NCBI GenBank assembly: GCA_963705275.1
Contig: OY970063.1
Location: 2,790,001-2,854,000 of the forward strand
Length of the DNA stretch: 64,000 nucleotides
Direction of reading: 5' to 3'
From: Fen-1135 sp963705275
Lineage (GTDB): Bacteria; Desulfobacterota; Syntrophia; Syntrophales; UBA2185
Within the stretch, counting starts at the first letter, position 1. The number at the start of each line of letters is the position of its first letter. Shown one piece after another: positions 33,620 through 42,837 of this stretch. The translations under genes were made by a program, and so were the position numbers. Below the pieces are notes generated by a model. The model ran no database searches. It was not told where the DNA came from and was given only the letters and a program-made list of their open reading frames with translations.

Positions 33620-34865
33620 GCAATTTCTTTCTGAGATTTTTTGCAATTGCATCGATAAAGGTTTCCGTATTGACCTTCCTGTTCTTAGGGCTCTTGTCGG
33701 CAACTGAGAGGAGATCGCCTGTCATGACGCCGGAGACCACGGTAGAAAGGGCGGCATTTTCAAGTTTATCCGCAAATGAACCGACCTCAGGAGTCGCATC
33801 GATGTCGGCGCGTTTGCGAAGGCATCCAGACCAGGCAAAAATAATAGCCATAGGGTTTGTAGATGTTTCTTCGCCTTGCAGATATTTGTAATAGTGTTTC
33901 TGCACCGTGCCATGTGCTGCTTCATGCTCGATATACCCGTGGGGAGAAACGAGGACGGAGGTCATCATGGCCAGGCTGCCGTTGGCTGATGCTATCATAT
34001 CTGACATGACGTCTCCATCGTAGTTCTTGAGGGCCCACAGAAGGCCGCCTTCGGACTTCATGATGCGGGCAGCAGCGTCATCGATTAGTGTATAGAAATA
34101 TGAGATGCCTGTCCGATCGAATTTTTCCTTCCAGTTCTCCATATACTCTTTCTCGAATATATCCCTGAAGCGGGCATCATATATCTGGGAGATAGTATCC
34201 TTAGTGCTGAACCAGAGGTCAATCTTCTGATCGAGGGCATACATGAAGCAGACTCTTGCGAAGTTTTCTATGGACTCATCGGCATTGTGTATGCCCTGGA
34301 CAATCCCGGGCCCCGTGAATTCCCCGATGGTCTGCCTGGTAGGGGAACTGCCCCCCAAGGGTGTAAAAAGGAGCTCTGCTTTCCCGGGTGAGTCTATCCG
34401 CATCTCCACATTGCTGTAAACATCGCCATGGGCGTGTCTTCCAATGGTGATGGGTTTCTTCCAAGTGGATACGGATGGACGGACATTTTTCACAAGGATG
34501 GGCTTTCTGAAAACAGTTCCGTCAAGCATTTCCCTGATTGTCGCATTTGGGCTCTTCCATAGTTTCTTGAGGCCGTATTCCTTGGCGCGTCCTTGATTCG
34601 GTGTGATGGTTGCGCACTTTACCCCTACACCATGCCTGATCACGGCCCTCGCTGCATCCACGGTGACGCGGTCGTCCGTTGCATCCCGATTCTTGATGTG
34701 AAGATCGTAGTATTCGATATTCATAGAAAGATAGGGAAGGAGCAGCTTGTCCTTAACCAGCTTCCACATGACCCTGGCCATCTCGTCACCGTCCATCTCC
34801 ACGATTGTAGACGGGACTCTTATCTTATCCATCGGCGGAAGTGCTTTTTTGATTGAGGATGTCAT
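33612..34865 (-). CDS. icd: NADP-dependent isocitrate dehydrogenase (eukaryotic-like type)
   Basis: Oxidative decarboxylation of isocitrate to 2-oxoglutarate, or the reverse. About 417 residues of the type II family: V-E-M-D-G-D-E-M-A-R near the N terminus, T-I-T-P-N-Q-G-R, S-P-N-A-T-I-R isocitrate-binding serine loop, F-R-K-P-I, and the Mg-binding D-D-A-A-A ... K-N-Y-D-G-D-V-M-S-D segment. A-H-G-T-V and S-T-N-P-M-A-I-I-F-A-W complete it. ATG 34865 has AGAGGAA upstream. Near aconitase (two genes away), the preceding enzyme of the pathway. Confidence 0.93.
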   Translation of the reverse strand: MTSSIKKALPPMDKIRVPSTIVEMDGDEMARVMWKLVKDKLLLPYLSMNIEYYDLHIKNRDATDDRVTVDAARAVIRHGVGVKCATITPNQGRAKEYGLKKLWKSPNATIREMLDGTVFRKPILVKNVRPSVSTWKKPITIGRHAHGDVYSNVEMRIDSPGKAELLFTPLGGSSPTRQTIGEFTGPGIVQGIHNADESIENFARVCFMYALDQKIDLWFSTKDTISQIYDARFRDIFEKEYMENWKEKFDRTGISYFYTLIDDAAARIMKSEGGLLWALKNYDGDVMSDMIASANGSLAMMTSVLVSPHGYIEHEAAHGTVQKHYYKYLQGEETSTNPMAIIFAWSGCLRKRADIDATPEVGSFADKLENAALSTVVSGVMTGDLLSVADKSPKNRKVNTETFIDAIAKNLRKKLLG

Positions 34866-35014
34866 GCTTTCCTCTATCATAAAGGAGATGGAGTGTCTAT
34901 AGGAGTCCGCTCATATTTGGCTTCTTATCCAGAGGAAATATTGTGATACCCATGCGTAATATCATTGAGAAGATGCGCCGATCCCGTTTTCTGCAAATGT
35001 CAGCATGCCTGAAG

Positions 35015-36502
35015 TCAAGCGATAGTCTTCTGCTTGGCAAGCCAATCCTTTATTGTTTTTGTCGCCCGGCAATCGTCCTCATTATAATCAATAACGGCCT
35101 GAATTTTCTCCTGATATCCATCCTGATCAGTCTGGTATTTGAGATAGTAGGCTATGGCGTCAAGTGCATTGATATCGACGTGCCGCCACTTGAAGCCGAG
35201 GAAAGAAGCTATATCTTTGAGGCCGTTTGTATAGGTGGGAAAAGCGAAGGCCTTGGTGGAGATCCTGTGGAGGTCAAGCATGTGGGAGAGAACCGACGTA
35301 TCGGCTTCCTCCACGAGGTTATGCCTCTCTGCAAGGCGTTTCATGTGCCAGTGTTCGTAGTTGTGCCAGTGGTAGATGACGTAATTACTATGCTCTTTCA
35401 GAAAAGACATGAAATCACGAAACATTTTTCCCTCGTCTTCCATTTTGTGGGCGATGAATGCATGGTATTCATCCCTTCCACCCGCGTGAACAATGACCCC
35501 GATGAGATAATCGACGGCATCAGTTGCGCCTTCGAAATCCGGCTCATCGGTTCCCTCCATATCCAGGAATATTTCAGTAGGCGCTGCAGGGAATTGCAGT
35601 CCCGAGAGGTCGATGGGGATCGGTTCATTTTTCATGATGGCCTTGGCATTCAATATAAGCTTTCTTGCGGCAGTTTCACTTATGCCTTGAATGGTCTGCA
35701 AAGATTCAACCCTGGCATATGAAATGTCCCACACCTTTTTAAATCCCTGTGAAACCAGCTTCTCTTTCGTTCTGGGACCGACTTGTCCCACTAGTGAAAC
35801 ATCTCTCATCCTGATTGCCTCGTGATTGATATACCTTTCCCATGGCCACTCCGCCGCATTGTAGGTTGCCGTCGGCCGTTCTCGGCCGTCCAGAATTGCC
35901 TGAGTTCCTTTCATGGCAATCTGGAGTTCCTCTTCACAGTCGGAGAAGCTATATTCCTGTATCTTCAGGTCATGGTTAATGATCCTGAAAATCCCGGGAT
36001 GATGTCCCTGGATCTTTGCCAGGACACACGTATAGAAGGCGGCCTGCAGGATATGTTCCTTCTTGATTCTTCTTGCCTGCTTTATTTCCGTCACAATGTA
36101 GTAATAATTTCCAAAAATGGAAGGATGGTCGTTCCTCTTCTCAAGGACGTCTATTCTTCCGTGCATATTCTCCGGGAGATAAAAAAGGGGAAGACCGCAT
36201 ATGACTTCCGATCCTCTCGCCATTTCATCGAGCAATCTGCGAAAGCCCTCCTGGGGTGTTTCATAGCGCAATGGGCTGCATGAAGGGAATGTTGCTTCTA
36301 TAACCCTTCGTTCGTGTTCACGGCCCCTCTCCAGGAGGAGTTCGCGGTAGGGACTCATGGAATCTTTTTCTTCTGAGGAGACGAAATTCTCACAAAATAT
36401 CGTGAAAGGAGAGGTGTGATAGAGGGAGACATTCTGCGCCGTCAATCCGCCCTTTAAAGGGCCGTCAAGACAGCGACGGTAGATTTCTTCAACGCCGGAC
36501 AT
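35015..36502 (-). CDS. TM0106-family RecB-like putative nuclease with RNase H-like C-terminal domain
   Basis: A 495-residue protein. The N-terminal half is a RecB/Cas4-like PD-(D/E)xK nuclease domain: G-R-I-D-V-L-E near residue 114 followed by Y-I-V-T-E-I-K-Q-A-R-R and the helix A-A-F-Y-T. A helix-hairpin-helix segment, V-G-P-R-T-K-E-K-L and I-Q-G-I-S-E-T-A-A, lies near residues 240-285. The C-terminal half is a DnaQ/RNase H-type exonuclease domain with F-L-D-M-E-G-T-D, Y-H-W-H-N-Y-E and final Y-N-E-D-D-C. Such proteins are thought to be DNA-processing nucleases; no CRISPR array or cas genes are in the window. Confidence 0.8.
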   Translation of the reverse strand: MSGVEEIYRRCLDGPLKGGLTAQNVSLYHTSPFTIFCENFVSSEEKDSMSPYRELLLERGREHERRVIEATFPSCSPLRYETPQEGFRRLLDEMARGSEVICGLPLFYLPENMHGRIDVLEKRNDHPSIFGNYYYIVTEIKQARRIKKEHILQAAFYTCVLAKIQGHHPGIFRIINHDLKIQEYSFSDCEEELQIAMKGTQAILDGRERPTATYNAAEWPWERYINHEAIRMRDVSLVGQVGPRTKEKLVSQGFKKVWDISYARVESLQTIQGISETAARKLILNAKAIMKNEPIPIDLSGLQFPAAPTEIFLDMEGTDEPDFEGATDAVDYLIGVIVHAGGRDEYHAFIAHKMEDEGKMFRDFMSFLKEHSNYVIYHWHNYEHWHMKRLAERHNLVEEADTSVLSHMLDLHRISTKAFAFPTYTNGLKDIASFLGFKWRHVDINALDAIAYYLKYQTDQDGYQEKIQAVIDYNEDDCRATKTIKDWLAKQKTIA

Positions 36503-36551
36503 AGCAGTTTTCCTTGACCGCTCACAACGTTGCGCCGAATAGTTGCGTATA

Positions 36552-38489
36552 TCAGCTGTGTCTCAGATTCAGTGCGCCGCCGGCGAGGAGAATCTCTTTC
36601 TGCCGTTCTGACAAATTATAATCAACCTCAAAAGATACACCGTTGGAGATGTTTCTTACGATTAGCTTTCCGTTTTCCTCGATGGTCTTTCTGGTGTCCG
36701 GAATTTCAAGGCTATCCCCCTGGTTGATGCGCTCGTAGTCAGTGTCGTCCTTGAATGTCACGGGAAGTATGCCAAAGTTTATGAGATTTGCCGCGTGAAT
36801 TCTTTCGAAAGACTTGGCGATGACGGCCTTCACGCCTAGGAACATTGTGCATATGGCAGCGTGTTCTCTCGACGAGCCCTGTCCGTATGAAAGGCCGGCG
36901 ACAATAATGTTGTGCTTTCCCCTGTCCCGGATTTTTGTAGCACGTTCGGAGCATTGCCCATCTAGGGGCTCAAAAAAACACTCCGAGTATTTGGGTATGT
37001 TTGATCTATATTTCATCTTGGTGCCGGCAGGGACAATATGATCGGTAGTGATCTTGTCCCCAACCTTGATGGTGACTTCACCTTCAATTACATCGGGAAA
37101 CGGGTCATTCGTGGGCGGAACGCCTATATTCGGACCCCGAAATATTTCTATCGCAGAAGATTCCCCCATCGACACTGGCTTGATGATCATACTGTCATCA
37201 ATATGAAATCGATCAGGCAAAGTCACCTGAGGATATGCCATGCCGAGATCACGGGGGTCGGTGAGTATTCCGGTTATTGCTGAGGCTGCCGCGGTTTCCG
37301 GACTTACGATATACACATCTGCGTCAATTGTGCCTGACCGACCCAGGTAATTTCTGTTTGATGTTCGGAGAGACACTCCTCTTGTCTGGGGACTTTGGCT
37401 GTTGCCGATGCAGAATCCGCAGGCGCTTTCCATGAGTCTCGCCCCTGCCATAATGAGGTCCGTAAGATAACCTTCTACCGCCAGATTCTCCAGTACCTGT
37501 CGCGAGCCTGGTGCAATGACAAGACTGACTTTCGGGTGAACCACTTTGCCTTTCAAAATCTTGGCGACTGTTACCAGGTCTTTGAAGGATGAATTTGTGC
37601 AACTTCCGATACAGACCTGGTCCACTCGAATTCCTCCCACTTCTCTCACGGGACTTATATTATCGGGACTATGCGGTCTTGCTGTGAGCGGAACGAGACG
37701 AGAGAGGTCGATATCAACGATTCGGTCATATTTTGCGTCAGGGTCGGCTATTAGTTCCCGCCAATCATCGTTCCGCTCCTGGGCCGTTAAGAAAATCCGC
37801 GTCATCTCGTCACTGGGAAAAATGGAGGTTGTTACACCGCATTCTGCGCCCATATTGGCAATGGTCGCCCTTTCCGGCGCGGAAAGAGTTGCTGTACCTT
37901 CTCCCCCATATTCCAAGATGAACCCGACATTTCCTTTCGTGGAAAATATCTCAAGAACCTTAAGGATGATATCTTTGGCGGATGTCCAGGGAGGCAGCTT
38001 GCCGGTGAGATTGACCTTGATTATCCCGGGACAAGTGAAGTAGAAAGGTTCACCCGCCATAGCCAGAGCCACATCCAGGCCGCCTGCGCCGATAGCAAGC
38101 ATGCCGAGGGCTCCACCCGTAGGCGTGTGGCTGTCGGAACCGAGGAGGGTTTTCCCCGGTTTTCCAAACCTCTCAAAGTGCACCTGGTGGCAGATACCGT
38201 TACCCGCCCGTGAAAGGTATATGCCATACTTCTGCGCTACTGTTTGCAGGTACCTGTGGTCGTCGGAATTTTCAAACCCGCTCTGAATGGTATTATGATC
38301 AATATAACTTATGGACAATTCCGTTCTGACTCTCGGAACGTTCATCGATTCAAACTCAAGGTAAGCCATCGTCCCTGTGGCATCCTGCGTCAGGGTCTGA
38401 TCGATTTTGATTCCGATCTCAGCTCCGGGAGCGAATCTACCTGAAACAATATGTGCTTCGATAATTTTTTCGGTGATCGTCTTGCCCAT
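36552..38489 (-). CDS. acn: Aconitate hydratase
   Basis: Citrate-isocitrate isomerase with a [4Fe-4S] cluster, 645 residues from ATG 38489, the shorter mitochondrial/AcnA-like type seen in many Desulfobacterota. Cluster cysteines are in I-G-S-C-T-N-S-S and C-G-F-C-I-G. The swivel domain has G-D-K-I-T-T-D-H-I and the substrate-binding G-Q-G-S-S-R-E-H-A. The upstream extension of the frame overlaps the OmpA gene and has no family sequence. Near icd, suggesting a shared TCA role. Confidence 0.93.
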   Translation of the reverse strand: MGKTITEKIIEAHIVSGRFAPGAEIGIKIDQTLTQDATGTMAYLEFESMNVPRVRTELSISYIDHNTIQSGFENSDDHRYLQTVAQKYGIYLSRAGNGICHQVHFERFGKPGKTLLGSDSHTPTGGALGMLAIGAGGLDVALAMAGEPFYFTCPGIIKVNLTGKLPPWTSAKDIILKVLEIFSTKGNVGFILEYGGEGTATLSAPERATIANMGAECGVTTSIFPSDEMTRIFLTAQERNDDWRELIADPDAKYDRIVDIDLSRLVPLTARPHSPDNISPVREVGGIRVDQVCIGSCTNSSFKDLVTVAKILKGKVVHPKVSLVIAPGSRQVLENLAVEGYLTDLIMAGARLMESACGFCIGNSQSPQTRGVSLRTSNRNYLGRSGTIDADVYIVSPETAAASAITGILTDPRDLGMAYPQVTLPDRFHIDDSMIIKPVSMGESSAIEIFRGPNIGVPPTNDPFPDVIEGEVTIKVGDKITTDHIVPAGTKMKYRSNIPKYSECFFEPLDGQCSERATKIRDRGKHNIIVAGLSYGQGSSREHAAICTMFLGVKAVIAKSFERIHAANLINFGILPVTFKDDTDYERINQGDSLEIPDTRKTIEENGKLIVRNISNGVSFEVDYNLSERQKEILLAGGALNLRHS

Positions 38490-38508
38490 GAGATGCCTTG
38501 TCGCAATT

Positions 38509-39261
38509 TCACTCCTTTGGGAGGAGAATAATGGCAATTCTCCGGTTCTTAGCCCGCCCTTCGGCAGTATCATTGCCCGCAATCGGCTTGTATTCCCCAA
38601 AAGCCGTGGCTGATAGGAGGGCAGGATCAATTCCCTGCTGCTGCAAATATTTTGTGACGTTGATGGCACGGGCCGCGGAAAGTTCCCAGTTGGTCGGGTA
38701 CTGTTTCACGAGGGCTCCTTTAATCTTCACATTGTCGGTGTGCCCTTCGATGCGGATCGACTTATCCTTGACATTCTTGAGGATATCGATGACCCGCTTC
38801 AAGACAGCCAGTCCTTCCTTTGTCACCTCTGCCTGTCCGGAGGCAAAAAGGATTTTGTCAACCACATCCAGTGTCAGTTTTCCTTTAAGTTCTGAAATCG
38901 TGACCTGGCCTTTGGCAACCTCTCCCTTCATTTCCTGCATCAGCTGTTTATAGGTATTGCTCTCAGACTGAACCTCTGCCTCTTTCTTTTTCAGATCTGC
39001 AAGATCTGCTTTCAGTCTTGTATTTTCAGCTTCGAGGTCGGCAGTCTTCTGCCTGAGATCCGCGATTGATTTTGACAGATCGTCAGTCTTAGCTTTCAAG
39101 ACCTTGTCCAGTGCGTCCCTGTCTGCCTTGACTGCTGCGAGTTCCTTTGCCTGACTATCCGCCTCCGCTACCTTCTCCTTGTAGGTGGCTGTAGTAACGC
39201 AGCCGCCAATAAAAAAGGAAAACGTCAAAATGGTCATGAACGATAAAGCTTTCTTATACAT
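38509..39261 (-). CDS. OmpA-family peptidoglycan-binding lipoprotein
   Basis: Envelope protein of 250 residues. The signal sequence ends in a lipobox-like I-G-G-C (Cys21). Residues 30-120 form a long coiled coil rich in Lys, Glu, Ala and Asp. The C-terminal OmpA/MotB domain has I-L-F-A-S-G-Q-A-E, I-E-G-H-T-D-N-V, S-A-A-R-A and the final G-R-A-K-N-R-R, which bind diaminopimelate in peptidoglycan. It would anchor the outer membrane or another surface structure to the wall. Aconitase follows 19 bases later. Confidence 0.88.
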   Translation of the reverse strand: MYKKALSFMTILTFSFFIGGCVTTATYKEKVAEADSQAKELAAVKADRDALDKVLKAKTDDLSKSIADLRQKTADLEAENTRLKADLADLKKKEAEVQSESNTYKQLMQEMKGEVAKGQVTISELKGKLTLDVVDKILFASGQAEVTKEGLAVLKRVIDILKNVKDKSIRIEGHTDNVKIKGALVKQYPTNWELSAARAINVTKYLQQQGIDPALLSATAFGEYKPIAGNDTAEGRAKNRRIAIILLPKE

Positions 39262-39524
39262 ATCTGCCTCCTTCAGGATTTTTTGTGATTCTTCATTTAC
39301 TTTGTATCGCCTTGCCTTAGCTTCCGCTGAAGTGGCAACTCTGTCCGCGATTGCCTATGCGACCAATCTGTGTCAACTTTCAAGAATATATATGGTATGC
39401 GAATAAATCAATAAAAATGTGTTTTCGCCAATGTGCAACTGTCACGCTTGGGCATACGGTTAAAAAAAATGGGACATGTCTATGTCCCATCTCTCCAAGT
39501 ATTTTTCCACGCTATAAAGGCGGA

Positions 39525-40490
39525 TTATACTCCGCTGTCCAACCCTTTGATCCTGACGGCTTTGATAAAGCGTTTGTCATAGTAAGGCTTGTCGAGGGTA
39601 TCAATCCTGACCCTTCTCTCCCGGCCGGCCGAGGCATGGACGAATTCGTTGTTGCCTATATATATGCCCACATGACCATAGGCCCGTCTCGTATTGAAGA
39701 AGACGAGGTCTCCCTCTTTAAGTTCATCTCTCGACACGCGCTGTCCTACGTGTGCCTGTTCCTTTGCCGTTCTGGGAAGGCTGACGTCGAAAAATTCATA
39801 AATCTTTTTTACAAATGAAGAACAATCCAAACCTCTGACAGTCGATCCTCCCCATCGATAGGGAGCTCCCAAAAATCCCTTGGCGACCCTGACAAATAAT
39901 GACCGTTCGTTGGGACTGTCCCAGCTGCCGAGCAATTCAGAGCTTGAATCTGCATCCTTCAGCACTTCAGCAAGGTCATCGTTCATGACGAGGTCGTCGT
40001 CATCGCCGATAAAGTCATCATCTTCTGCTGATTCATCTGTTTCGCCGGTTCTCGCAGCTGCCGGTTCTCTCACAGGGCCGTGTCTGGCAAGAACAAGTTT
40101 CTGTCCTATTTTCAAGGATCTTGCATTAACATGATTCAACCTGCTGATTTCGCCTATGGTATGGCTCGTCTTGCTTGCTATGCGTTGTAGGGTATCCCCT
40201 TTCTTCACGACATAGTATTCGGCGCCATGAGAACTCGTCTTCTTGGTTTTCGCTATTTTTTTCTTGCCGTTATCGGGAATTGTGAGGACTTGTCTGGGTT
40301 GGAGGGCATCACTTGTCAGACCGTTTGCTTCCATCAAAGCCTGAGGGGTAACGCCGAACTTTATTGAAATCTTGGCGAGTGAATCGCCTCGCCTGACCTT
40401 ATATTCCTTTGCAAAGACCTCCTGGTTGAGGCCAAATGCAGTGAACAGGACTATCAGTCCCATCCATAGGAAAATCTGCCGTTTCATCAT
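39525..40490 (-). CDS. LysM-domain NlpC/P60 cell-wall endopeptidase
   Basis: Secreted peptidoglycan hydrolase of 321 residues. The signal peptide (first 30 residues, cleavage after V-F-A) is followed by two LysM repeats (Y-K-V-R-R-G-D-S-L and Y-Y-V-V-K-K-G-D-T-L), an acidic linker rich in Asp/Glu, and a C-terminal NlpC/P60 domain with catalytic Cys in L-D-C-S-S-F-V and His in Y-G-H-V-G-I-Y-I. It cleaves gamma-glutamyl-diaminopimelate links in related proteins. ATG 40490 is chosen: GAGGAGG lies 6 bases upstream. The gene is divergent from the transglycosylase gene. Confidence 0.92.
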   Translation of the reverse strand: MMKRQIFLWMGLIVLFTAFGLNQEVFAKEYKVRRGDSLAKISIKFGVTPQALMEANGLTSDALQPRQVLTIPDNGKKKIAKTKKTSSHGAEYYVVKKGDTLQRIASKTSHTIGEISRLNHVNARSLKIGQKLVLARHGPVREPAAARTGETDESAEDDDFIGDDDDLVMNDDLAEVLKDADSSSELLGSWDSPNERSLFVRVAKGFLGAPYRWGGSTVRGLDCSSFVKKIYEFFDVSLPRTAKEQAHVGQRVSRDELKEGDLVFFNTRRAYGHVGIYIGNNEFVHASAGRERRVRIDTLDKPYYDKRFIKAVRIKGLDSGV

Positions 40491-40867
40491 GAAGTACCTC
40501 CTCTTTTTCATGCGGGGGATCCCCATTTTGTTAACGGTGCACAGATTTTGACAATGGATGACAAGCTGCACACAAAAAAAGCTAACGACATCTTTTACAG
40601 AAAAACTTATCATAAGTCAAAGCAAATCTTCGCATAAACGAGGAAATTTCAATAAAATCAAATAAAATCAGCTCATTTGGACTTCAAAAAAATAGCGGTT
40701 TGAGTTGTTCACGGGGGTGGGATTGCTCCCCAAAATGCTCCCCGAGAGGTCGGGATGCTGCCCCTTGCTTTCGTACGGTGATTTGGTATATGAAGCATTC
40801 GCGATGCCGTGATATGAGAGATGGCTGACCTCCCAACTTCCCATGCCGCGGATGTGGTCAGGTTAAA

Positions 40868-41629
40868 ATGAAAAAATTAATCAAAATCCTTGCCTTGATC
40901 CTTATAGCCGCCCTGGTTGCTAGTATCGGGCTGTACTTCATCTATCCCGATATCTCCAAGCTGAGGAAGGTGTCTCCTAAGAAGACGGCTTTCATGGAGT
41001 ATCGGGAAAAGGAGTGGCAGAGCCAAGGCAAGAAGAAGAGGATCATCCAGCAGTGGGTGCCGCTCGCACGGATTCCTGCGTACGCGATAAAGGCGGTGAT
41101 CATCGCGGAAGACGATAAGTTTTGGAGCCATGAGGGGTTCGATTATGAGGCCATGCAGAAGGCCATCGAAAAAGACATCAAGAAGAGAAAGTTCGCCATA
41201 GGTGGAAGCACGATAAGCCAGCAACTGGCAAAGAACCTGTACCTGACTCCTTCCAAGAATCCAGTCCGCAAGATCAAGGAAGCCATCCTCACATGGCGGT
41301 TGGAGAGAAATCTTTCCAAGAGGAGAATCATCGAGCTCTACTTGAATGTCGTCGAATGGGGTGATGGTCTATTCGGAATCGAAGCTGCCTCACGCCACTA
41401 TTTCGCCAAGGACGTCTCGGAGCTTACAGCCCGGGAGGCAGCGAGGCTCGCAGCTGTTCTGCCCAATCCTCGGAGGTATGATCCTTCCGGCACCTCTAGG
41501 TTTGTTGAGAACCGCTCTGATAAGATATATGAAATCATGGTGAGACGGGGTATCGTGATACCGGAATACGAAGAAATGATAAGTGAGCCGGAGAAAATTG
41601 ACGGCGAAGACATGAAGAGCCCACAGTAA
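40868..41629 (+). CDS. mtgA: Monofunctional biosynthetic peptidoglycan transglycosylase
   Basis: Polymerises lipid II into glycan strands. The 253-residue protein has one N-terminal membrane helix (residues 5-27) and a GT51 domain with the motifs E-D-D-K-F-W-x-H-E-G, G-G-S-T-I-S-Q-Q-L-A-K-N, R-K-I-K-E, and Y-L-N-V-V-E-W-G-D-G-L-F-G-I-E. There is no transpeptidase domain. The divergent neighbour is a cell-wall hydrolase. Confidence 0.93.
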   Translation: MKKLIKILALILIAALVASIGLYFIYPDISKLRKVSPKKTAFMEYREKEWQSQGKKKRIIQQWVPLARIPAYAIKAVIIAEDDKFWSHEGFDYEAMQKAIEKDIKKRKFAIGGSTISQQLAKNLYLTPSKNPVRKIKEAILTWRLERNLSKRRIIELYLNVVEWGDGLFGIEAASRHYFAKDVSELTAREAARLAAVLPNPRRYDPSGTSRFVENRSDKIYEIMVRRGIVIPEYEEMISEPEKIDGEDMKSPQ

Positions 41630-41851
41630 CCGCCACAGCCATCTGCCCCTGATAATGCCCCACGAAGGTCCGGAAAGCCAGATAGCATTTCTTCATAGGA
41701 GAAAAAGCAACCTGCAAAAGAGCAATAAGGTGATCTCCTGAGTTTACGCTAATCATATTCTGTGTGAGATCATAAGACTTGGCAGACTCGTCAAGATTTG
41801 TTCTATATAGAACTTTATATCTGATTGATATCGAACATCCTACGATAATTT

Positions 41852-42619
41852 CTACACGATTTTAGAATATTTTCCTTTGCCAGTAAATGTAAGCAAGCCT
41901 AGATCGCGCAGAACCTGTAATTGCTGTCTAATTTTAGGGCGTATATTTTTGTTCTGAGGATAAATTTTCTTTAAATCTTCCTCAAAAGCATAGATATCGT
42001 CTAATCCAAATATAGGGTCTCTAAGTTTGTCAACTATTCTATACACATCAAGAGTCCATCCTCTAAGGGTTGAGCTGATCCTTGATAGAGGACGGACTTG
42101 ATTGTATCTCGCCCGGACAACTCGCTCGTCAATAATATTCCCTTCATCGATTATCTTTATCTTACCGGAATTTGCTATATTAACAAGTAAGATGTTGCAG
42201 CCGATCCATCCAGCTCTTCGAGCTGATGGGCCTAAGGGTTTCCTTTTTTGAATTGCCGAGGTTGAAAAAAAGAAAGACGGAACGAGAACCAGATTTTTAA
42301 CTGTCCACATCTCGTTATAATTTAAAATAAAGAGATTTGGTGTCCTGTTGCCAATGATTGCGTGATGCATTGACTCGTATCCGGCGTCTGGAATTTGTTT
42401 CTCATTCCAACGACTGACACTTTTAAGCTGAAAAAAACATCGACATGACTGGCAATAAAAATCATACGCCTTTGTATTATTAGGGGTTTGAAAGAGGTTA
42501 TCACTATTACAGGATGGGCAGTATAAATTCCGACTTGCCCAATCCTCAGAAACTACCCTGGCTATTTGAGATGCGCTCTTGTAGCCAGCCGCAACCCCAA
42601 AATCCATTTTAACGTTCAA
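41852..42619 (-). CDS. dpnI: DpnI-family methyl-directed restriction endonuclease
   Basis: Homologue of DpnI, which cuts GATC only when the adenine is methylated. Read from TTG 42619 the protein is 255 residues and matches DpnI position for position at the N terminus: Zn cysteines C34/C37 and C56/C59, Asp53, Lys66. The S-A-R-R-A-G-W-I-G-C-N-I block and the C-terminal winged helix (I-R-Q-Q-L-Q-V-L-R-D, G-K-G-K-Y) are also present. The residue equivalent to the catalytic Glu64 of the PD-(D/E)xK motif is Gln64 (Q-L-K). ATG 42607 is an alternative start. AT-richer than neighbouring genes, so probably acquired. A host carrying an active copy should lack Dam-type GATC methylation. Confidence 0.9.
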   Translation of the reverse strand: MNVKMDFGVAAGYKSASQIARVVSEDWASRNLYCPSCNSDNLFQTPNNTKAYDFYCQSCRCFFQLKSVSRWNEKQIPDAGYESMHHAIIGNRTPNLFILNYNEMWTVKNLVLVPSFFFSTSAIQKRKPLGPSARRAGWIGCNILLVNIANSGKIKIIDEGNIIDERVVRARYNQVRPLSRISSTLRGWTLDVYRIVDKLRDPIFGLDDIYAFEEDLKKIYPQNKNIRPKIRQQLQVLRDLGLLTFTGKGKYSKIV

Positions 42620-42623
42620 TTAT

Positions 42624-42827
42624 TTAACCTAAAGTACAAGATTGGAGGAATTTCCTCTTTGTATCGAATGGAAGATCTGACATCTTCTTAACCACATGTC
42701 TGAGGTTCTGATTAAAGTTGGCATCGACCTCCTCATCCCAATCGATGAGAGTAACTCTCAGGTCATGTGCGTCAGTATATACCTCAACAACGTTTCCTCC
42801 TCTGACTTCAATAACAATATTTTGCAT
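42624..42827 (-). CDS. Small conserved-looking protein of 67 residues, unknown
   Basis: Begins with a beta-rich segment I-V-I-E-V-R-G-G-N-V-V-E-V-Y-T-D, followed by V-T-L-I-D-W-D-E-E, and ends in a charged helix. I recall similar short proteins in mobile DNA but cannot name a function. It sits between the truncated restriction gene (10 bases upstream) and the dpnI homologue (4 bases to its TTG start) on the same strand. It may be part of the restriction cassette. Confidence 0.6.
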   Translation of the reverse strand: MQNIVIEVRGGNVVEVYTDAHDLRVTLIDWDEEVDANFNQNLRHVVKKMSDLPFDTKRKFLQSCTLG

Positions 42828-42837
42828 TTCTCATATC

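Noticed and set aside
34943..35722. + strand frame of 259 codons opposite the RecB-like nuclease
   Set aside because: Overlaps the conserved exonuclease domain on the - strand and has no ribosome binding site or motif.
35015..36502. Cas4-like nuclease as a sign of a CRISPR system
   Set aside because: No repeat-spacer array or cas genes were seen anywhere in the window; the exonuclease fusion fits the TM0106 family instead.
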